The notes below the pieces were generated by a model that had not been told where the DNA came from, made no database searches, and saw nothing but the letters and a program-made list of their open reading frames with translations. Shown here in pieces: positions 1-10,440 of a stretch of DNA of 64,000 nucleotides. Positions within the stretch are counted from its first letter, which is position 1. Each line of letters begins with the position of its first letter. The stretch spans positions 21,808 through 85,807 of the forward strand of contig JAPPCV010000053.1 of the NCBI GenBank assembly GCA_028824715.1, in the 5' to 3' direction. The position numbers and the translations under genes are program-made. Source of the stretch: Boseongicola sp. GTDB lineage: Bacteria > Pseudomonadota > Alphaproteobacteria > Rhodobacterales > Rhodobacteraceae.

Positions 1-143
1 TTCCAGGCACGTGCGAAGACTTGCAACAGGGCGGCAGGAAACTGCAGTTGCGCTCGCCGTTTTGTCTTGCAAATCCGGTTGAATCCCCTCAAGTCCGGGC
101 ATAATTTCGTGCACCTGTAGGAACAGCAAAGGGACGTATCACC

Positions 144-686
<543 letters not shown>

Positions 687-732
687 CAGGGGCTGCCGGG
701 CGGCGAGTGCTTGCCACGGGAAGGGTCAAGGC

Positions 733-1953
733 ATGAACGCGCAGGACAGAATCAAGGCCAGGAACGCACCGGATCTCTCGGATTTCGCTTGGGAGGATCC
801 GTTCCGTCTCGCCGACCAGTTGACCGAAGACGAACGAATGCTGGCAGAGTCGGCCAGGGCTTTCGCGGACGACCGGCTCGCGCCAAGGATTCGCGCAGCC
901 TATGCCGATGAGCGTGTGGAGCCGGAAGTCATGGCGGAGATGGGAGAGGCCGGGCTCCTGGGCATCACGATTCCCGACGAGTTCGGCGGTCTGGGTTCCG
1001 GTTATGTCACTTATGGCCTCGTGGCCCGCGAAATCGAGAGAATCGATTCCGGCTACCGCTCCATGTTGTCGGTCCAGTCATCGCTGGTGATGTATCCGAT
1101 ATTCGCCTACGGCACGAACGCGCAGCGCGAGAAGTATCTTCCCGGCCTGGCGGCTGGCACCCTCATCGGCTGCTTCGGCCTGACCGAGGCCGATGCGGGC
1201 TCCGATCCGGGCGGCATGAAGACCCGGGCCGAACGGGCTGGTGGCGGCTACAGGCTGAGCGGTTCGAAGACGTGGATTTCAAACTCCCCGATTGCCGATG
1301 TCTTCGTCGTTTGGGCCAAGTCCGACGGCCACGGCGGCAAGATTCGGGGCTTCGTGCTTGAAAGAGGCGCAAAGGGTCTGTCCGCACCCAAGATCGAAGG
1401 CAAGCAGTCACTGAGAGCAAGCGTGACCGGAGAGATAGTGCTCAATGACGTCGAAGTCGGCGAGGAGGCGCTCCTGCCCAATGTCGAGGGGCTCAAGGGA
1501 CCCTTTGGATGCCTGAATCGGGCGCGTTACGGAATCGCCTGGGGCGTGTTGGGCGCTGCCGAGTTCTGCTGGACGGCAGCGCGGCAATACGGCCTCGTCC
1601 GCAAGCAGTTTGGCAGACCGATTGCGGCCACCCAGCTGTTCCAGAAGAAGCTTGCCGACATGCAGACCGAAATTGCACTCGGACTTCAGGGCACATTGCG
1701 GGTCGGCCGGCTGATGGACGAAGGCCGCGCGGCTCCCGAGATGATCTCGATCCTGAAACGCAACAATTGCGGCAAGGCGCTCGACATCGCCCGCATGGCG
1801 CGCGACATGCACGGCGGCAACGGAATCTCGGAGGAGTTCCAGGTCATTCGCCACGCGATGAACCTGGAGACGGTGAACACCTACGAAGGCACGCATGACA
1901 TTCACGCGCTGATTCTGGGCAGGGCACAGACCGGATTGCAGGCGTTTTTCTGA
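733..1953 (+). CDS. gcdH: Glutaryl-CoA dehydrogenase
   Basis: FAD enzyme that oxidises and decarboxylates glutaryl-CoA to crotonyl-CoA in lysine, tryptophan and benzoyl-CoA-type degradation. The 406 residues follow the acyl-CoA dehydrogenase fold: N-terminal helical domain (about 20-140), the beta domain with [15 protein letters not shown] and [19 protein letters not shown], and a C-terminal helical domain. The catalytic base is Glu385 in [20 protein letters not shown]. The motif [12 protein letters not shown] and the [14 protein letters not shown] ending are characteristic of the glutaryl-CoA branch rather than of chain-length-specific dehydrogenases. AAGGG upstream of the ATG serves as ribosome binding site. 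It lies 46 bp behind infC but is functionally unrelated. Assignment to GcdH rather than a close paralog is strong but rests on motifs only. Confidence 0.9.
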   Translation: MNAQDRIKARNAPDLSDFAWEDPFRLADQLTEDERMLAESARAFADDRLAPRIRAAYADERVEPEVMAEMGEAGLLGITIPDEFGGLGSGYVTYGLVAREIERIDSGYRSMLSVQSSLVMYPIFAYGTNAQREKYLPGLAAGTLIGCFGLTEADAGSDPGGMKTRAERAGGGYRLSGSKTWISNSPIADVFVVWAKSDGHGGKIRGFVLERGAKGLSAPKIEGKQSLRASVTGEIVLNDVEVGEEALLPNVEGLKGPFGCLNRARYGIAWGVLGAAEFCWTAARQYGLVRKQFGRPIAATQLFQKKLADMQTEIALGLQGTLRVGRLMDEGRAAPEMISILKRNNCGKALDIARMARDMHGGNGISEEFQVIRHAMNLETVNTYEGTHDIHALILGRAQTGLQAFF

Positions 1954-2118
1954 GTCCGCCTTGTCGCGACGCGCCTTGTAGGTCCGATTGAACCGTCAAG
2001 GTCCCTGCGTCGCCGGTTCGACCCAACCACACGAATTCAGCGTGAACGCGGCACGCCTCCGGCCTGCACGAACGAAATGCTCCCGTCAGGCCTTGCCGCG
2101 GCCGGGCGCCGGTTCACC

Positions 2119-2412
2119 TCAACTGTCGTAGTCAGGCGCCCTTGCGGCACGGACGCGGTCTTGCAGGCGCGGCAGCAGGACGCCGGCGAGCACACCGATT
2201 GCCAACGGCACCGCGTGATCCTCCGACACAAGCCAAGACGCAACCGCCGCAAGCAGGACGCATCCAGCGAGCGCTACTGCGCGCAGCTCGACCGCCTTGA
2301 TCGAGTCCTCCTCTATCGAAAGGCTCAGCGACAGCAGCCTCCTTGCATGAACTTCGGAATGGGAGGCTCCCCAGCCTGCGATCAGGCCCAAGACAAATGC
2401 CACCAACATCAT
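2119..2412 (-). CDS. Small membrane protein, function unknown
   Basis: A 97-residue product with two hydrophobic stretches: residues about 2-14 (MLVAFVLGLIAGWG) and about 45-62 (AVALAGCVLLAAVASWLV), followed by another short apolar stretch (AIGVLAGVLLP). A charged region lies between the first two, and the tail is polar (RVRAARAPDYDS). I do not recognise the family. It sits convergent to gcdH and divergent from pyrC, whose start is about 100 bp away. Membrane-protein-like composition and alphaproteobacterial codon use make it plausible, but it could be a chance frame. Confidence 0.5.
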   Translation of the reverse strand: MMLVAFVLGLIAGWGASHSEVHARRLLSLSLSIEEDSIKAVELRAVALAGCVLLAAVASWLVSEDHAVPLAIGVLAGVLLPRLQDRVRAARAPDYDS

Positions 2413-2508
2413 TTTGCCCCTTCACGTCTTTCCATGAAAATCCTAGCCCAATTCCCGCCAGATTTCGAGACTCTGGCACACCGGAACCCGTTCCTATAGA
2501 GGAAAGGC

Positions 2509-3552
2509 ATGAGTGGTGCCACGCTGACCATCAGGCGACCGGACGACTGGCATCTGCACCTGCGTGACGGTGCAATGATGGAGGGCGTCCTGCCCTGTTC
2601 CGCAGCACATTTTGCCCGCGCCATCATCATGCCGAATCTCTCGCCGCCTGTCGTCACCGCGCACGATGCCGCAAGCTATCGCGACCGCATCCTGGCAGCC
2701 CTGCCGAAAGGTTCCGAATTCGAACCGCTGATGACACTCTATCTCACCGAAAACACGGATCCGGCCGACGTGAAGGCTGCCGCCGACAGCGGACTCGTCA
2801 AGGCCGTCAAGCTGTATCCGGCAGGGGCCACGACGAATTCCGCGGACGGGGTGCGTGATTTCGACAGGATACGAGGCGTCCTTGAAGTGATGGCCGAGAC
2901 CCGCCTGCCGCTCTGCGTCCACGGCGAAGTGACACGCCCCGAGGTCGACATATTTGATCGTGAAGCGGTCTTCATCGACGAGGTGCTCGACCCGATTCGC
3001 CGCAGGACACCGGGGCTGCGCGTCGTGATGGAGCATATCACGACCGCTGAGGCCGTAGCCTATGCGACCGATGGCGGCGGCGATCTCGGCGCAACCATAA
3101 CCGTCCAGCATCTGATGCTCGACCGAAACGACATGTTGGCAGGCGGCATTCGCCCGCATTTCTATTGCCTGCCGATCTTGAAGCGCGGCACCCACCGACC
3201 GGCGCTGGTCAAGGCCGCCACGAGCGGCAACCCGGCCTTTTTCCTGGGAACCGACAGCGCACCTCACGCGACCGCGGCAAAGGAGAGTGCCTGCGGATGC
3301 GCTGGATGCTTCACGGCACCCGTTGCGCTCGCTTGCCTCGCGGAGGTCTTTGACACGGCCGCCGCGCTGGATCGGCTGGAGGGCTTTGCCTCGAAACACG
3401 GGGCAAGCTTCTACGGGCTTCCCCTGAACGATGCCAAGATCACGCTGCGGAAAGGAGATCCGGTCGAGTTCCCCAGGCTCGTGCAGACCGGTGACGGACC
3501 CGTGACGGTTTTCGATCCCGGCAAGCCGGTGCATTGGCGGGTCGCGTCGTGA
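2509..3552 (+). CDS. pyrC: Dihydroorotase, class II
   Basis: Cyclises carbamoyl-aspartate to dihydroorotate, the third step of de novo pyrimidine synthesis. The 347 residues match the E. coli-type (class II) enzyme. The HxH metal motif is at His15 and His17 ([10 protein letters not shown]). The carboxylated lysine lies in the segment [10 protein letters not shown] near residue 100, further His ligands are in LCVHGEV and VMEHITT, and the catalytic Asp249 is in [19 protein letters not shown] ribosome site precedes the ATG. pyrE follows 59 bp downstream on the same strand, so the two probably form a pyrimidine operon. Confidence 0.96.
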   Translation: MSGATLTIRRPDDWHLHLRDGAMMEGVLPCSAAHFARAIIMPNLSPPVVTAHDAASYRDRILAALPKGSEFEPLMTLYLTENTDPADVKAAADSGLVKAVKLYPAGATTNSADGVRDFDRIRGVLEVMAETRLPLCVHGEVTRPEVDIFDREAVFIDEVLDPIRRRTPGLRVVMEHITTAEAVAYATDGGGDLGATITVQHLMLDRNDMLAGGIRPHFYCLPILKRGTHRPALVKAATSGNPAFFLGTDSAPHATAAKESACGCAGCFTAPVALACLAEVFDTAAALDRLEGFASKHGASFYGLPLNDAKITLRKGDPVEFPRLVQTGDGPVTVFDPGKPVHWRVAS

Positions 3553-3611
3553 TCGCCAGTTCTGGCCGAATCGAGCGACGCGTCAAGAATGACAGATCAG
3601 CGAGGTAAGAC

Positions 3612-4304
3612 ATGTTTCCGACAGTCTCAATTCCGGCAAGCTGCCCGGACGACTCAGAGATCGCGCGGCAGAGCGCAGAGATGCTCCTAGAAGCCGATGC
3701 CGTCTATTTCAACGCCGACGAGGCCTTCAGGCTGTCAAGCGGACTGCCTTCGCCAACCTACATCGACTGCCGGAAGCTGATCTCCTACCCTCGCATCCGG
3801 AGCCGTCTCATGGACTATCTGGCAGCGAGCGTCTTGCGCCGCACTGGCGTTGATGCCTTCGACAATGTCGCTGGCGGAGAAACGGCTGGCATTCCATTTG
3901 CTGCATTTGTGGCAGAACGATTGGGCCTGCCCATGACCTACATTCGGAAGAAACCCAAGGGCCACGGCCGGAACGCGCGAATCGAGGGCGTGATGGGGGC
4001 TGGGGATAGAGTGCTTCTTGTCGAGGATCTTGCAACCGACGGTGGCTCGAAACTGTCTTTCATCGATGCCATCCGGGAGACCGGCGCCACCTGCTCCCAC
4101 ACCGCCGTCATCTTCAATTACGGGATCTTTCCCGAGACACTGGAACAGCTCGAGAATCATGGAGTTGCACTGCATCATTTATGTACGTGGAAGGACGTGC
4201 TTGAGACCGCCAAGGCCGGCAGGAGGTTTGATGCCGACACCCTGAAAGAGGTGGAATCCTTCATTGCGGCCCCTCGTGCCTGGCAGGAGGCGCGCTTGAC
4301 CTGA
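3612..4304 (+). CDS. pyrE: Orotate phosphoribosyltransferase
   Basis: Joins orotate to PRPP, giving orotidine 5'-phosphate. The 230-residue product carries the PRPP-binding loop [13 protein letters not shown] at residues 134-146, the flexible-loop segment [17 protein letters not shown], and the substrate-entry region [18 protein letters not shown]. It follows pyrC directly, which fits shared expression. The N-terminal about 20 residues are longer than in the E. coli enzyme but usual for the alphaproteobacterial form. The stretch [18 protein letters not shown] region before the core shows no extra domain. Confidence 0.95.
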   Translation: MFPTVSIPASCPDDSEIARQSAEMLLEADAVYFNADEAFRLSSGLPSPTYIDCRKLISYPRIRSRLMDYLAASVLRRTGVDAFDNVAGGETAGIPFAAFVAERLGLPMTYIRKKPKGHGRNARIEGVMGAGDRVLLVEDLATDGGSKLSFIDAIRETGATCSHTAVIFNYGIFPETLEQLENHGVALHHLCTWKDVLETAKAGRRFDADTLKEVESFIAAPRAWQEARLT

Positions 4305-4477
4305 CCGGCAATTTTGACACTAGGTATTGACCTCGACCACCCACTGACCGCAATATGATGGGACACGTCACCCATCCACAGGCAATCCACATGATTTCCA
4401 GATGGACCGTGGGCGGTGGCATTGGTTAGATACGCAGGCACTCGACGAGACAAGAGTGCCTAGAGGTGAGCAGTGTC

Positions 4478-5965
4478 ATGAACGAAATAGCCCAGATCAG
4501 GCAAGTGGGGACGGAAGCGCAGGAATCCGTCCCGCACAACATCGAGGCCGAGCAGCAGCTCCTGGGCGCAATCCTGACCAACAACGACGTCTTTGACCGC
4601 ATAGCATCCCTGGTCTCGGAGACGGACTTCTACGATCCGGTGCACTCCCGGATATTCGAAGTGGCGAAGAGCCGCATCTCGAAGAACACCTTGGCCTCGC
4701 CGATAACCTTGAAAGCCTTCCTCGAGGATGACGCGGGACTGAAGGAGCTTGGAGGGCCGGCATACCTGGCCAAGCTGGCGGGATCCGCAATCTCGTCCTT
4801 TGCGGCGCGCGACTACGCGCAGATGATCCGCGACTTCTCGATCCGACGAGAGCTCATGCAGATCGGCAAGGACATCACGGAAAAGGCCGCGTGCGTGGAT
4901 GTTGCGACGGAGCCCGCGGAGCAGATATCGGAGGCCGAGCAGGCCCTTTACGAAGTGGCCGAGTCGGGCAGATCCTCAACCGGGTTCCAGTCCTTCCTGA
5001 CCGCCCTGACAACAGCGGTGAACGTGGCGGGTGCCGCCTACAAGCGAGACGGAGGGCTGGCCGGACTTTCCACCGGCTTCATGGACCTCGACAAGAGAAT
5101 CGGTGGACTTCACAAGTCCGACCTGCTTGTCCTTGCCGGTCGGCCGTCGATGGGCAAGACGTCGCTGGCGACGAACATTGCATTCAACGTTGCCAGCGCC
5201 TTCCGCAAGGAACCGTCGCCCGACGGCCAAGATGAGACGGTCAGCGGTGGCGTCGTCGGCTTCTTTTCGCTGGAGATGTCGGCCGAACAGCTGGCCGCCC
5301 GCATCCTGTCGGAAGCATCGGAAATACCGTCCGAGCGCGTGCGAAGCGGGGACATGGACGAGCCCGAGTTTCGCCGATTCGTCGATGCAGCCAAGAAACT
5401 CGAAGCCTGTCCGCTATACATTGACGACACGCCGGCCCTGCCAATTGGCCAGCTGGCCGTGCGAGCCCGGCGACTGAAGCGGGAGCATGGGCTTGATGCC
5501 TTGATCGTCGACTATCTGCAGCTTGTGCGCGCGTCCACCACCAGGGACAGCCGGGTCAACGAGGTCTCGGAGATCACTCAGAGCCTGAAGGCGATCGCCA
5601 AGGAGCTGGAGATTCCCGTGATTGCGCTCAGCCAGTTGAGCCGCCAGGTGGAATCACGCGAAGACAAGCGCCCCTTGCTCAGCGACCTGCGGGAATCCGG
5701 ATCCATCGAGCAGGATGCGGATGTCGTGATGTTCGTCTTTCGGGAGGAATACTACAAGGAACGCGAGAAACCTGGCGATCACGATGGCGAAGCCATAGCG
5801 AAGTGGCACGAGGAAATGGAGAAGGTCCACAATCGCGCCGAGATCATCATCGGCAAGCAGCGCCACGGACCAATCGGAACGGTGGATCTGGCATTCGACG
5901 GGCGCTTCACGCGGTTCTCGAACCTTGCCAGGCCCTGGCAGCATGAGGGCATCGGCGACACCTGA
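4478..5965 (+). CDS. dnaB: Replicative DNA helicase DnaB
   Basis: Hexameric 5'-3' helicase that unwinds the replication fork. The N-terminal domain (about 15-120, beginning PHNIEAEQQLLGAIL) is followed by the RecA-like motor. Walker A is GRPSMGKTS at residues 221-229, Walker B is DALIVDYLQLV, the arginine region is SREDKRPLLSDLRESGSIEQD, and FVFREEYY follows. The ATG at 4478 is preferred over the GTG at 4466 because AGAGGTG at 4462-4468 gives the right spacing. The protein is 495 residues, normal for the family. Oddly, a resolvase remnant continues in the same reading frame straight after the TGA stop, so the last residues of DnaB may have been redefined by an old insertion. Confidence 0.96.
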   Translation: MNEIAQIRQVGTEAQESVPHNIEAEQQLLGAILTNNDVFDRIASLVSETDFYDPVHSRIFEVAKSRISKNTLASPITLKAFLEDDAGLKELGGPAYLAKLAGSAISSFAARDYAQMIRDFSIRRELMQIGKDITEKAACVDVATEPAEQISEAEQALYEVAESGRSSTGFQSFLTALTTAVNVAGAAYKRDGGLAGLSTGFMDLDKRIGGLHKSDLLVLAGRPSMGKTSLATNIAFNVASAFRKEPSPDGQDETVSGGVVGFFSLEMSAEQLAARILSEASEIPSERVRSGDMDEPEFRRFVDAAKKLEACPLYIDDTPALPIGQLAVRARRLKREHGLDALIVDYLQLVRASTTRDSRVNEVSEITQSLKAIAKELEIPVIALSQLSRQVESREDKRPLLSDLRESGSIEQDADVVMFVFREEYYKEREKPGDHDGEAIAKWHEEMEKVHNRAEIIIGKQRHGPIGTVDLAFDGRFTRFSNLARPWQHEGIGDT

Positions 5966-6352
5966 AAGTTCGTCCCGGACGCGCTGAGGGCGGCAGGCTG
6001 CGAGCGGATATTCGATGACAGGGCAAGCGGCGCCGGGACGGAGCGGTCGGGCCTGAACTGCGTCCTGGAGCAGCTGCGCGACGGCAACACGCTGGTCGTA
6101 TGGCGATTGGTCAGGCTGGGAAGATCCCTGAAGAATCTCATCGCCCACGCTGAGGAGCTGAAGGAAATGGGTGCCGGTCCAAAAAAAAGCCTACTGGAGT
6201 CGATCGACACCACGTCGAGCGGCGGCCTGTTGATCTTTCACCTCTTCGGCACTCTGGCCGAGTTCGAGCGCATCCTGATCCGCGAGCGGACCCAGGCCGG
6301 CCTGAAGGCTGCACGGGCACGCGGACGGAGGAGACGGAATGCTGGAAATTGA
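5966..6352 (+). pseudogene. Serine resolvase/invertase remnant behind dnaB
   Basis: Reading in the dnaB frame from its stop codon gives an internal piece of a small serine recombinase: ALRAAGCERIFDDRASGA, then LEQLRDGNTLVVWRLVRLGR, and the C-terminal helix region LAEFERILIRERTQAGLKAA. The N-terminal segment carrying the catalytic YARVST serine is absent, and the C-terminal helix-turn-helix is lost after ARGRRRRNAGN. An A8 run at 6181-6188 lies in the SID-preceding loop. The fragment is therefore inactive. It belongs to the same general family as the intact resolvase at 56394. It marks an insertion and deletion event at the end of dnaB. Confidence 0.85.
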
Positions 6353-6579
6353 CAGTTCGGAGGACCCGTTGAGTGGAATTTTGACGCCAAGTGGCATCGG
6401 CCTGAGAGTCGGCCCCCTTCCATTCCCGCCCAGCCCCGAACTGGGGTGTGTGCCCGAACTTCGGGTGACCTCGGACAGGCTCCATTCCAGGACCAACATC
6501 GATGTGCCGAACGATTGAAGGCTGGATTCAAGGGCTGAGGCACTGTCTGAACCTGACAAACGCGCCGGAAGGGATGTGA

Positions 6580-7785
6580 GTGCGGATCACGAACAAATGG
6601 ACTGCACTTTCCCTCTCGGCAGGCGCCGTGGTCTTGTCGCTCACGACCTGGTTTTCGGCCACCGCGATTCTGCCGGAACTCCGCGACTCGCTCGGCATGT
6701 CGCCAGCTGCCGCAACATGGCTGACAAACGCGGTTCAGGCCGGCTTTGTGGTTGGAGCGCTGGCCTCCTCACTATTGTCTCTTTCCGATGTCATGCCGAT
6801 TACGCGCCTCATGGCCTGGGCCAGCGCAGCTGCGGGCGTCTTCAACGCGGTTGCCCTCCTGGAACCCGGAGCAGCGTCAGTCATCGCCGCGCGATTTGCC
6901 ACCGGCGTGGCGTTGGCACTTGTCTACCCACCGTCGGTGAAGCTCGCTTCAACATGGTTCAGGCAGGCCAGGGGCCTTGCCTTAGGGGTCATGGTGGGGG
7001 CACTTGCGCTGGGATCGGCCCTGCCCTACCTGATGCGCGGCGTTGGCGCAGGACCCGATTGGCAACTGGTTCTTGTCGGAAGCTCCGCAGCCTGCGTGGT
7101 CGCCGCGTTGCTGTTCGGGTTCGTGCTCAACGAGGGGCCGCATCCGTATTCGTACACAAAGGTGGACCCGCGCCAAGTCGGTGCAATCCTTCGGAACCGA
7201 CCGGTAATGCTCGCCAACATCGGGTATTTCGGCCACTGCTGGGACCTATATGCCATGTGGGGCTGGATAATGGCCTATGCAGCCGCCGCGCAGCTGGCGG
7301 GTCTGTCCGTCGGCAATCCAGCGATGCTTGCATTTGCGGCGATCGCGATGGGAGCGCCGGCCTGCGTTGCCGCCGGGAAAATGGCCGACCACTTTGGCAG
7401 GTGCAACATAGCGGCATCCGGCGCCGCCACGTCGGGGGTTGCCGCGCTGCTGATCGGAGTGACATTCGGTGGTCCAGCTTGGGCGTTTCTGGCGGTCGCG
7501 ACCATCTGGGGCGCAGTCATCATCGCCGACAGTGCCCAGTACACCGCCGCGGTGACCGAACTGGCGGACCAGACCCTCGTTGGCTCCACCGTGGCATTTC
7601 AGATGGGAGTCGGATTCGGGATCACAATGATCACCGTCTGGCTGCTGCCGGTGCTCGCCGATATGCTGGGCAGTTGGCGCTGGACGTTCCTGATCCTCCT
7701 TCCCGGCCCGGTTGTCGGAACCTGGGCCATGCTCACCCTGAAAAAATTGCCCGAGGCTGAATTGCTGGCTGGCGGAAGGCGCTAG
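6580..7785 (+). CDS. MFS transporter
   Basis: A 401-residue integral membrane protein with about twelve hydrophobic segments. It has the MFS cytoplasmic motif-like region RFATGVALALVYPPSVKLAS in the N-half and the repeated ADHFGRCN loop (GKMADHFGRCN) between TM8 and TM9. The GTG start at 6580 is supported by GGAAGGGA at 6568-6575. The gene lies between the resolvase remnant and the IS6 remnant, so it may have moved with these elements. The substrate cannot be read from sequence. The overall pattern resembles the small-molecule/anion MFS group often found in alphaproteobacteria. Confidence 0.85.
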   Translation: MRITNKWTALSLSAGAVVLSLTTWFSATAILPELRDSLGMSPAAATWLTNAVQAGFVVGALASSLLSLSDVMPITRLMAWASAAAGVFNAVALLEPGAASVIAARFATGVALALVYPPSVKLASTWFRQARGLALGVMVGALALGSALPYLMRGVGAGPDWQLVLVGSSAACVVAALLFGFVLNEGPHPYSYTKVDPRQVGAILRNRPVMLANIGYFGHCWDLYAMWGWIMAYAAAAQLAGLSVGNPAMLAFAAIAMGAPACVAAGKMADHFGRCNIAASGAATSGVAALLIGVTFGGPAWAFLAVATIWGAVIIADSAQYTAAVTELADQTLVGSTVAFQMGVGFGITMITVWLLPVLADMLGSWRWTFLILLPGPVVGTWAMLTLKKLPEAELLAGGRR

Positions 7786-7987
7786 CCGGAGCCTCACTGA
7801 CCGGGAAGGCGGTTTCGTCAAGGCATGACTGGGATTTCGGCCGGATTCAGGCCGTCGCGCTCATGCCGGCATCGCGATCCTGATCCATTCCCTGCAACTC
7901 GAATCCCCGCGCCTGCGGTTCGGTGGGCTCCGAGGCCAGCAGGAAGCGGCTGCCGCCCCCCCTGGGCTGGGCGTCAGCGCCCGAATG

Positions 7988-8310
7988 CCGGGCCTCTTGC
8001 TTTGGCGCCACCGACAGGTGAAATGCCTCAAGAGCGTCATCGAGGCCGACCATGGCACGCTCAAGCGCCTGTTCAGGCCAACCCCCTTGGCTTCAAGTCG
8101 ATGAAGACGGCCTGCGCCAGGATCAAAGGCTTCGAGGCCATGGGTACCCTCCTGACGGGGCAGGCCAAGGCCTTCCAGCTCCAGCCCGGCATCAGGGGCG
8201 AATTGCGTCTTGTCGAACGCGCCTTCGGGATCGGGCCGGAGATGACGAGCGAGCCGATGTCGCTGCATGGAGCGGTGCTGGAAAAGATCGCGATCCTGCA
8301 AGGATTCTGA
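7988..8310 (+). pseudogene. IS6-family transposase, C-terminal remnant with frameshift
   Basis: One frame gives RQVKCLKSVIEADHGTLKRL, which contains the last acidic residue of an IS6-type DDE transposase and the basic segment after it. About 12 codons later that frame reaches TGA, but the next frame continues as GFKSMKTACARIKGFEAMG, then GELRLVERAFGIGP, the usual C-terminal part. The shift falls in a C-run at 8083-8087 (CCAACCCCC). Only the C-terminal third of the transposase is recognisable. The terminal repeat lies downstream at 8353-8368. Confidence 0.8.
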
Positions 8311-8352
8311 GGAAGGGCGGAGTCTGAGCACACCCCAGGGAACTCCGGAAAA

Positions 8353-8368
8353 TTTTTGCAACAGAGCC
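8353..8368. repeat. IS6-type terminal inverted repeat (right end)
   Basis: TTTTTGCAACAGAGCC closely matches the reverse complement of the IS6/IS26-type end (GGCACTGTTGCAAA) with one change. It lies 43 bp after the transposase remnant. No matching left end was found upstream, so the element is a scar. Confidence 0.7.
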
Positions 8369-8586
8369 GTTACGCGCATGGAATGGGCTCCATTCGCAGG
8401 CGGCAGGGCGGCCAAGCCAGCAACCATCTTGCCTGTCGTAACGGGCCGCTGACAGGCGCCTGGTGACTGCTTGATGGCAAAGGCTGGCAGGAATGAAACA
8501 GCCTTCATGACGATCTCACAAATGCGTTCCAGTGAAATGCTGTTGGGAAACACTCTCGAGTGAAAACGCAGCATGAATCCCGCGCC

Positions 8587-9159
8587 TCAAGCGCCTGGCG
8601 CTTCCATCCTGCAAATGTTCAGGCAGACGTCGCCGTATCTGCGGAAGTCAATTCTGGCAATTCCCTGCGGTGGAGCCACCTCGTCGGCTTCCTCCCAAGC
8701 AATCAATGCTCCATCGGCAATCCACCCGCCAGACCGAGCCGCAATGAGCGCCAGTCCGCCAAGTTCCCGCCGAAATGGCGGATCAAGGAAAACCAGGGTC
8801 GCCGGCTCCCCCGTCGTCGGCAAAAGCCGAGTCACGTCGCCGCGCACCAAGCGGGTCTCCTCCTCAACTGAGGCCCTTGCAATGTTTTCTTGGAGAATCT
8901 TCGACGCCGTGCGTCCTTTTTCGACGAAGGTTGCGAATGTCGCCCCTCGCGAAAGCGCTTCAAGACCAAGAGCGCCCGTGCCAGCGAACAAGTCCAGCAC
9001 TTGGGCACCGGTCACCGGATCGCCAAATCGTCCGCCAAGGAGAAGGTTGAAGAGACTTTCGCGAACCCGGTCAGTCGTCGGCCTCAGTTGCGATCCGGAT
9101 CTCCTCTTGCCAACAGCGGCAAGCTTCAAGCCCCGCATGCGGCCTCCGATTATCCTCAT
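8587..9159 (-). CDS. rsmD: 16S rRNA (guanine966-N2)-methyltransferase
   Basis: Methylates G966 of 16S rRNA on the 30S particle using S-adenosylmethionine. The 190-residue protein shows the family start MRIIGGRMRGLKL, the segment LRPTTDRVRESLFN that binds RNA, the SAM loop LDLFAGTGALGLEALSRGA at 55-73, and the N6/N2-methyltransferase catalytic motif DPPF at 126-129. Its ATG overlaps the stop of the upstream flavoprotein gene by 4 bp (ATGA), so the two are translationally coupled. Confidence 0.94.
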   Translation of the reverse strand: MRIIGGRMRGLKLAAVGKRRSGSQLRPTTDRVRESLFNLLLGGRFGDPVTGAQVLDLFAGTGALGLEALSRGATFATFVEKGRTASKILQENIARASVEEETRLVRGDVTRLLPTTGEPATLVFLDPPFRRELGGLALIAARSGGWIADGALIAWEEADEVAPPQGIARIDFRRYGDVCLNICRMEAPGA

Positions 9160-10361
9160 GCCTTCAGAAGCGCCTTCAAGTCCGTGTCCGGGTCCTGAAC
9201 TTGAGCGGGTTCGACATTCTTGGCCAATTCGAGCAATCGCTTGCCTACCATGTAGTCGCGAGGCGCATTGATCGCATCCACTGCGAGGAAACGTTCGCCC
9301 TTGAAATACCAGTGACTCCGCCCCCTCTCGGATATGCGGGACACGACCCTGTCATTGCCGGTGCTCAGCCCCGCAATCTGGAGCTTCATGTCATATTGAT
9401 CGGACCAGAACCAAGGGACAGGCACGTAAGGCGATTGAGCTCCCAGCATGTTTGCTGCAACGGTCTCCGCCTGATCGATCGCGTTCTGCACGGATTCGAG
9501 CCGCAACCGGTTCCCATTGTAAGGAAAGCAAGTGCAATCCCCCGCGGCCCAGACATCCTTGGCGGAAGTGCGCCCGAACTCGTCTACAAGGATCCCGTTG
9601 TCACAATCGATTTCGGCTGCCTCCGCAAGGCGCGTGTCGGGACGGATTCCGGTTCCCACTATGACGAAATCCAAGTCAATCGTCGATCCATCCGTGAGCT
9701 TCGCGCCTGAAACACGACCGTCTCCCGTCAGGCACTCAACTCCAACGCCTTCCCGAATGTCGACGCCATGCGCCTGATGCTCCGCACGAATCACATCCGC
9801 CGTCTCGCTCGCAGCCACGCGGCTCAGGATGCGCGGCGTCAGTTCCACAAGCGTGACCCTCAGCCCGAGCGTTGCAGCCACGGCCGCTGCCTCCAGCCCG
9901 ATATAGCCCCCGCCAACCACAAGCACCTGCGCGCCTTGGCGGCAGCGCGGGCGGATTCGGTCAATGTCGGCCAGGGTGCGCACTGTATGGATGCCTGCCA
10001 GATCACGACTCATTGCATGCGGCAGTCGGTTCGGCAGCGATCCGACGGCAAGGGCGAGCTGGTCGTAGGACAGGCATTCGGCTCCGATCATCACCGACTT
10101 CCTGCGAACGTCCATGCTGTCAACGGGAGTTCCAAGGCGGAGCTTGATGTCCTTGTCGTCATAAATTGAAGGCGGTCTCAGATAGAGGCGCTCCTTCTCC
10201 ATCTCTCCCAGAAGGTATGCTTTCGACAGCGGAGGGCGCTCGTATGGTGGTACAGGCTCGTCACCGACCAGCGTCACTTCACCGCCATATCCTTCAGCGC
10301 GCAACTTTTGGGCAAGGGACGCTCCTGCCTGGCCTGCCCCGATGATCAGTATTCCGCTCAT
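9156..10361 (-). CDS. FAD/NAD(P)-dependent ferredoxin reductase-type oxidoreductase
   Basis: A 401-residue pyridine nucleotide-disulphide oxidoreductase fold protein of the putidaredoxin/rhodocoxin reductase group. These pass electrons from NAD(P)H through FAD to a small iron-sulphur protein. The FAD-binding GAGQAG is at residues 8-13 (LIIGAGQAGASLAQKL), the NAD-binding loop VLVVGGGYIGLEAAAVA is near 145-160, and the second FAD contact is VWAAGDCTCFPY. The C-terminal reductase domain includes PWFWSDQYDMKLQIAG. The start at 10361 gives MSGILIIGAG; the upstream in-frame extension is not family-like. The ferredoxin partner is not in the window. The start lies about 80 bp from the divergent peroxiredoxin gene. 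Confidence 0.9.
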   Translation of the reverse strand: MSGILIIGAGQAGASLAQKLRAEGYGGEVTLVGDEPVPPYERPPLSKAYLLGEMEKERLYLRPPSIYDDKDIKLRLGTPVDSMDVRRKSVMIGAECLSYDQLALAVGSLPNRLPHAMSRDLAGIHTVRTLADIDRIRPRCRQGAQVLVVGGGYIGLEAAAVAATLGLRVTLVELTPRILSRVAASETADVIRAEHQAHGVDIREGVGVECLTGDGRVSGAKLTDGSTIDLDFVIVGTGIRPDTRLAEAAEIDCDNGILVDEFGRTSAKDVWAAGDCTCFPYNGNRLRLESVQNAIDQAETVAANMLGAQSPYVPVPWFWSDQYDMKLQIAGLSTGNDRVVSRISERGRSHWYFKGERFLAVDAINAPRDYMVGKRLLELAKNVEPAQVQDPDTDLKALLKA

Positions 10362-10440
10362 GCACCTTGACCACTGGCTTCCATCGTCAAAAAGGGCATA
10401 TAACCTCTGCAACGAATTTGGCAATTGGGAGACACAGGTA

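Noticed and set aside
2000..2040. tRNA-like GGTTCGA box after gcdH
   Set aside because: Flanking bases cannot form a T-stem or acceptor stem.
6540..6555. GGCACTGTCTGAAC as left end of the IS6 element
   Set aside because: Only the first eight bases match the known end, and the MFS gene would lie inside the element with no other support.
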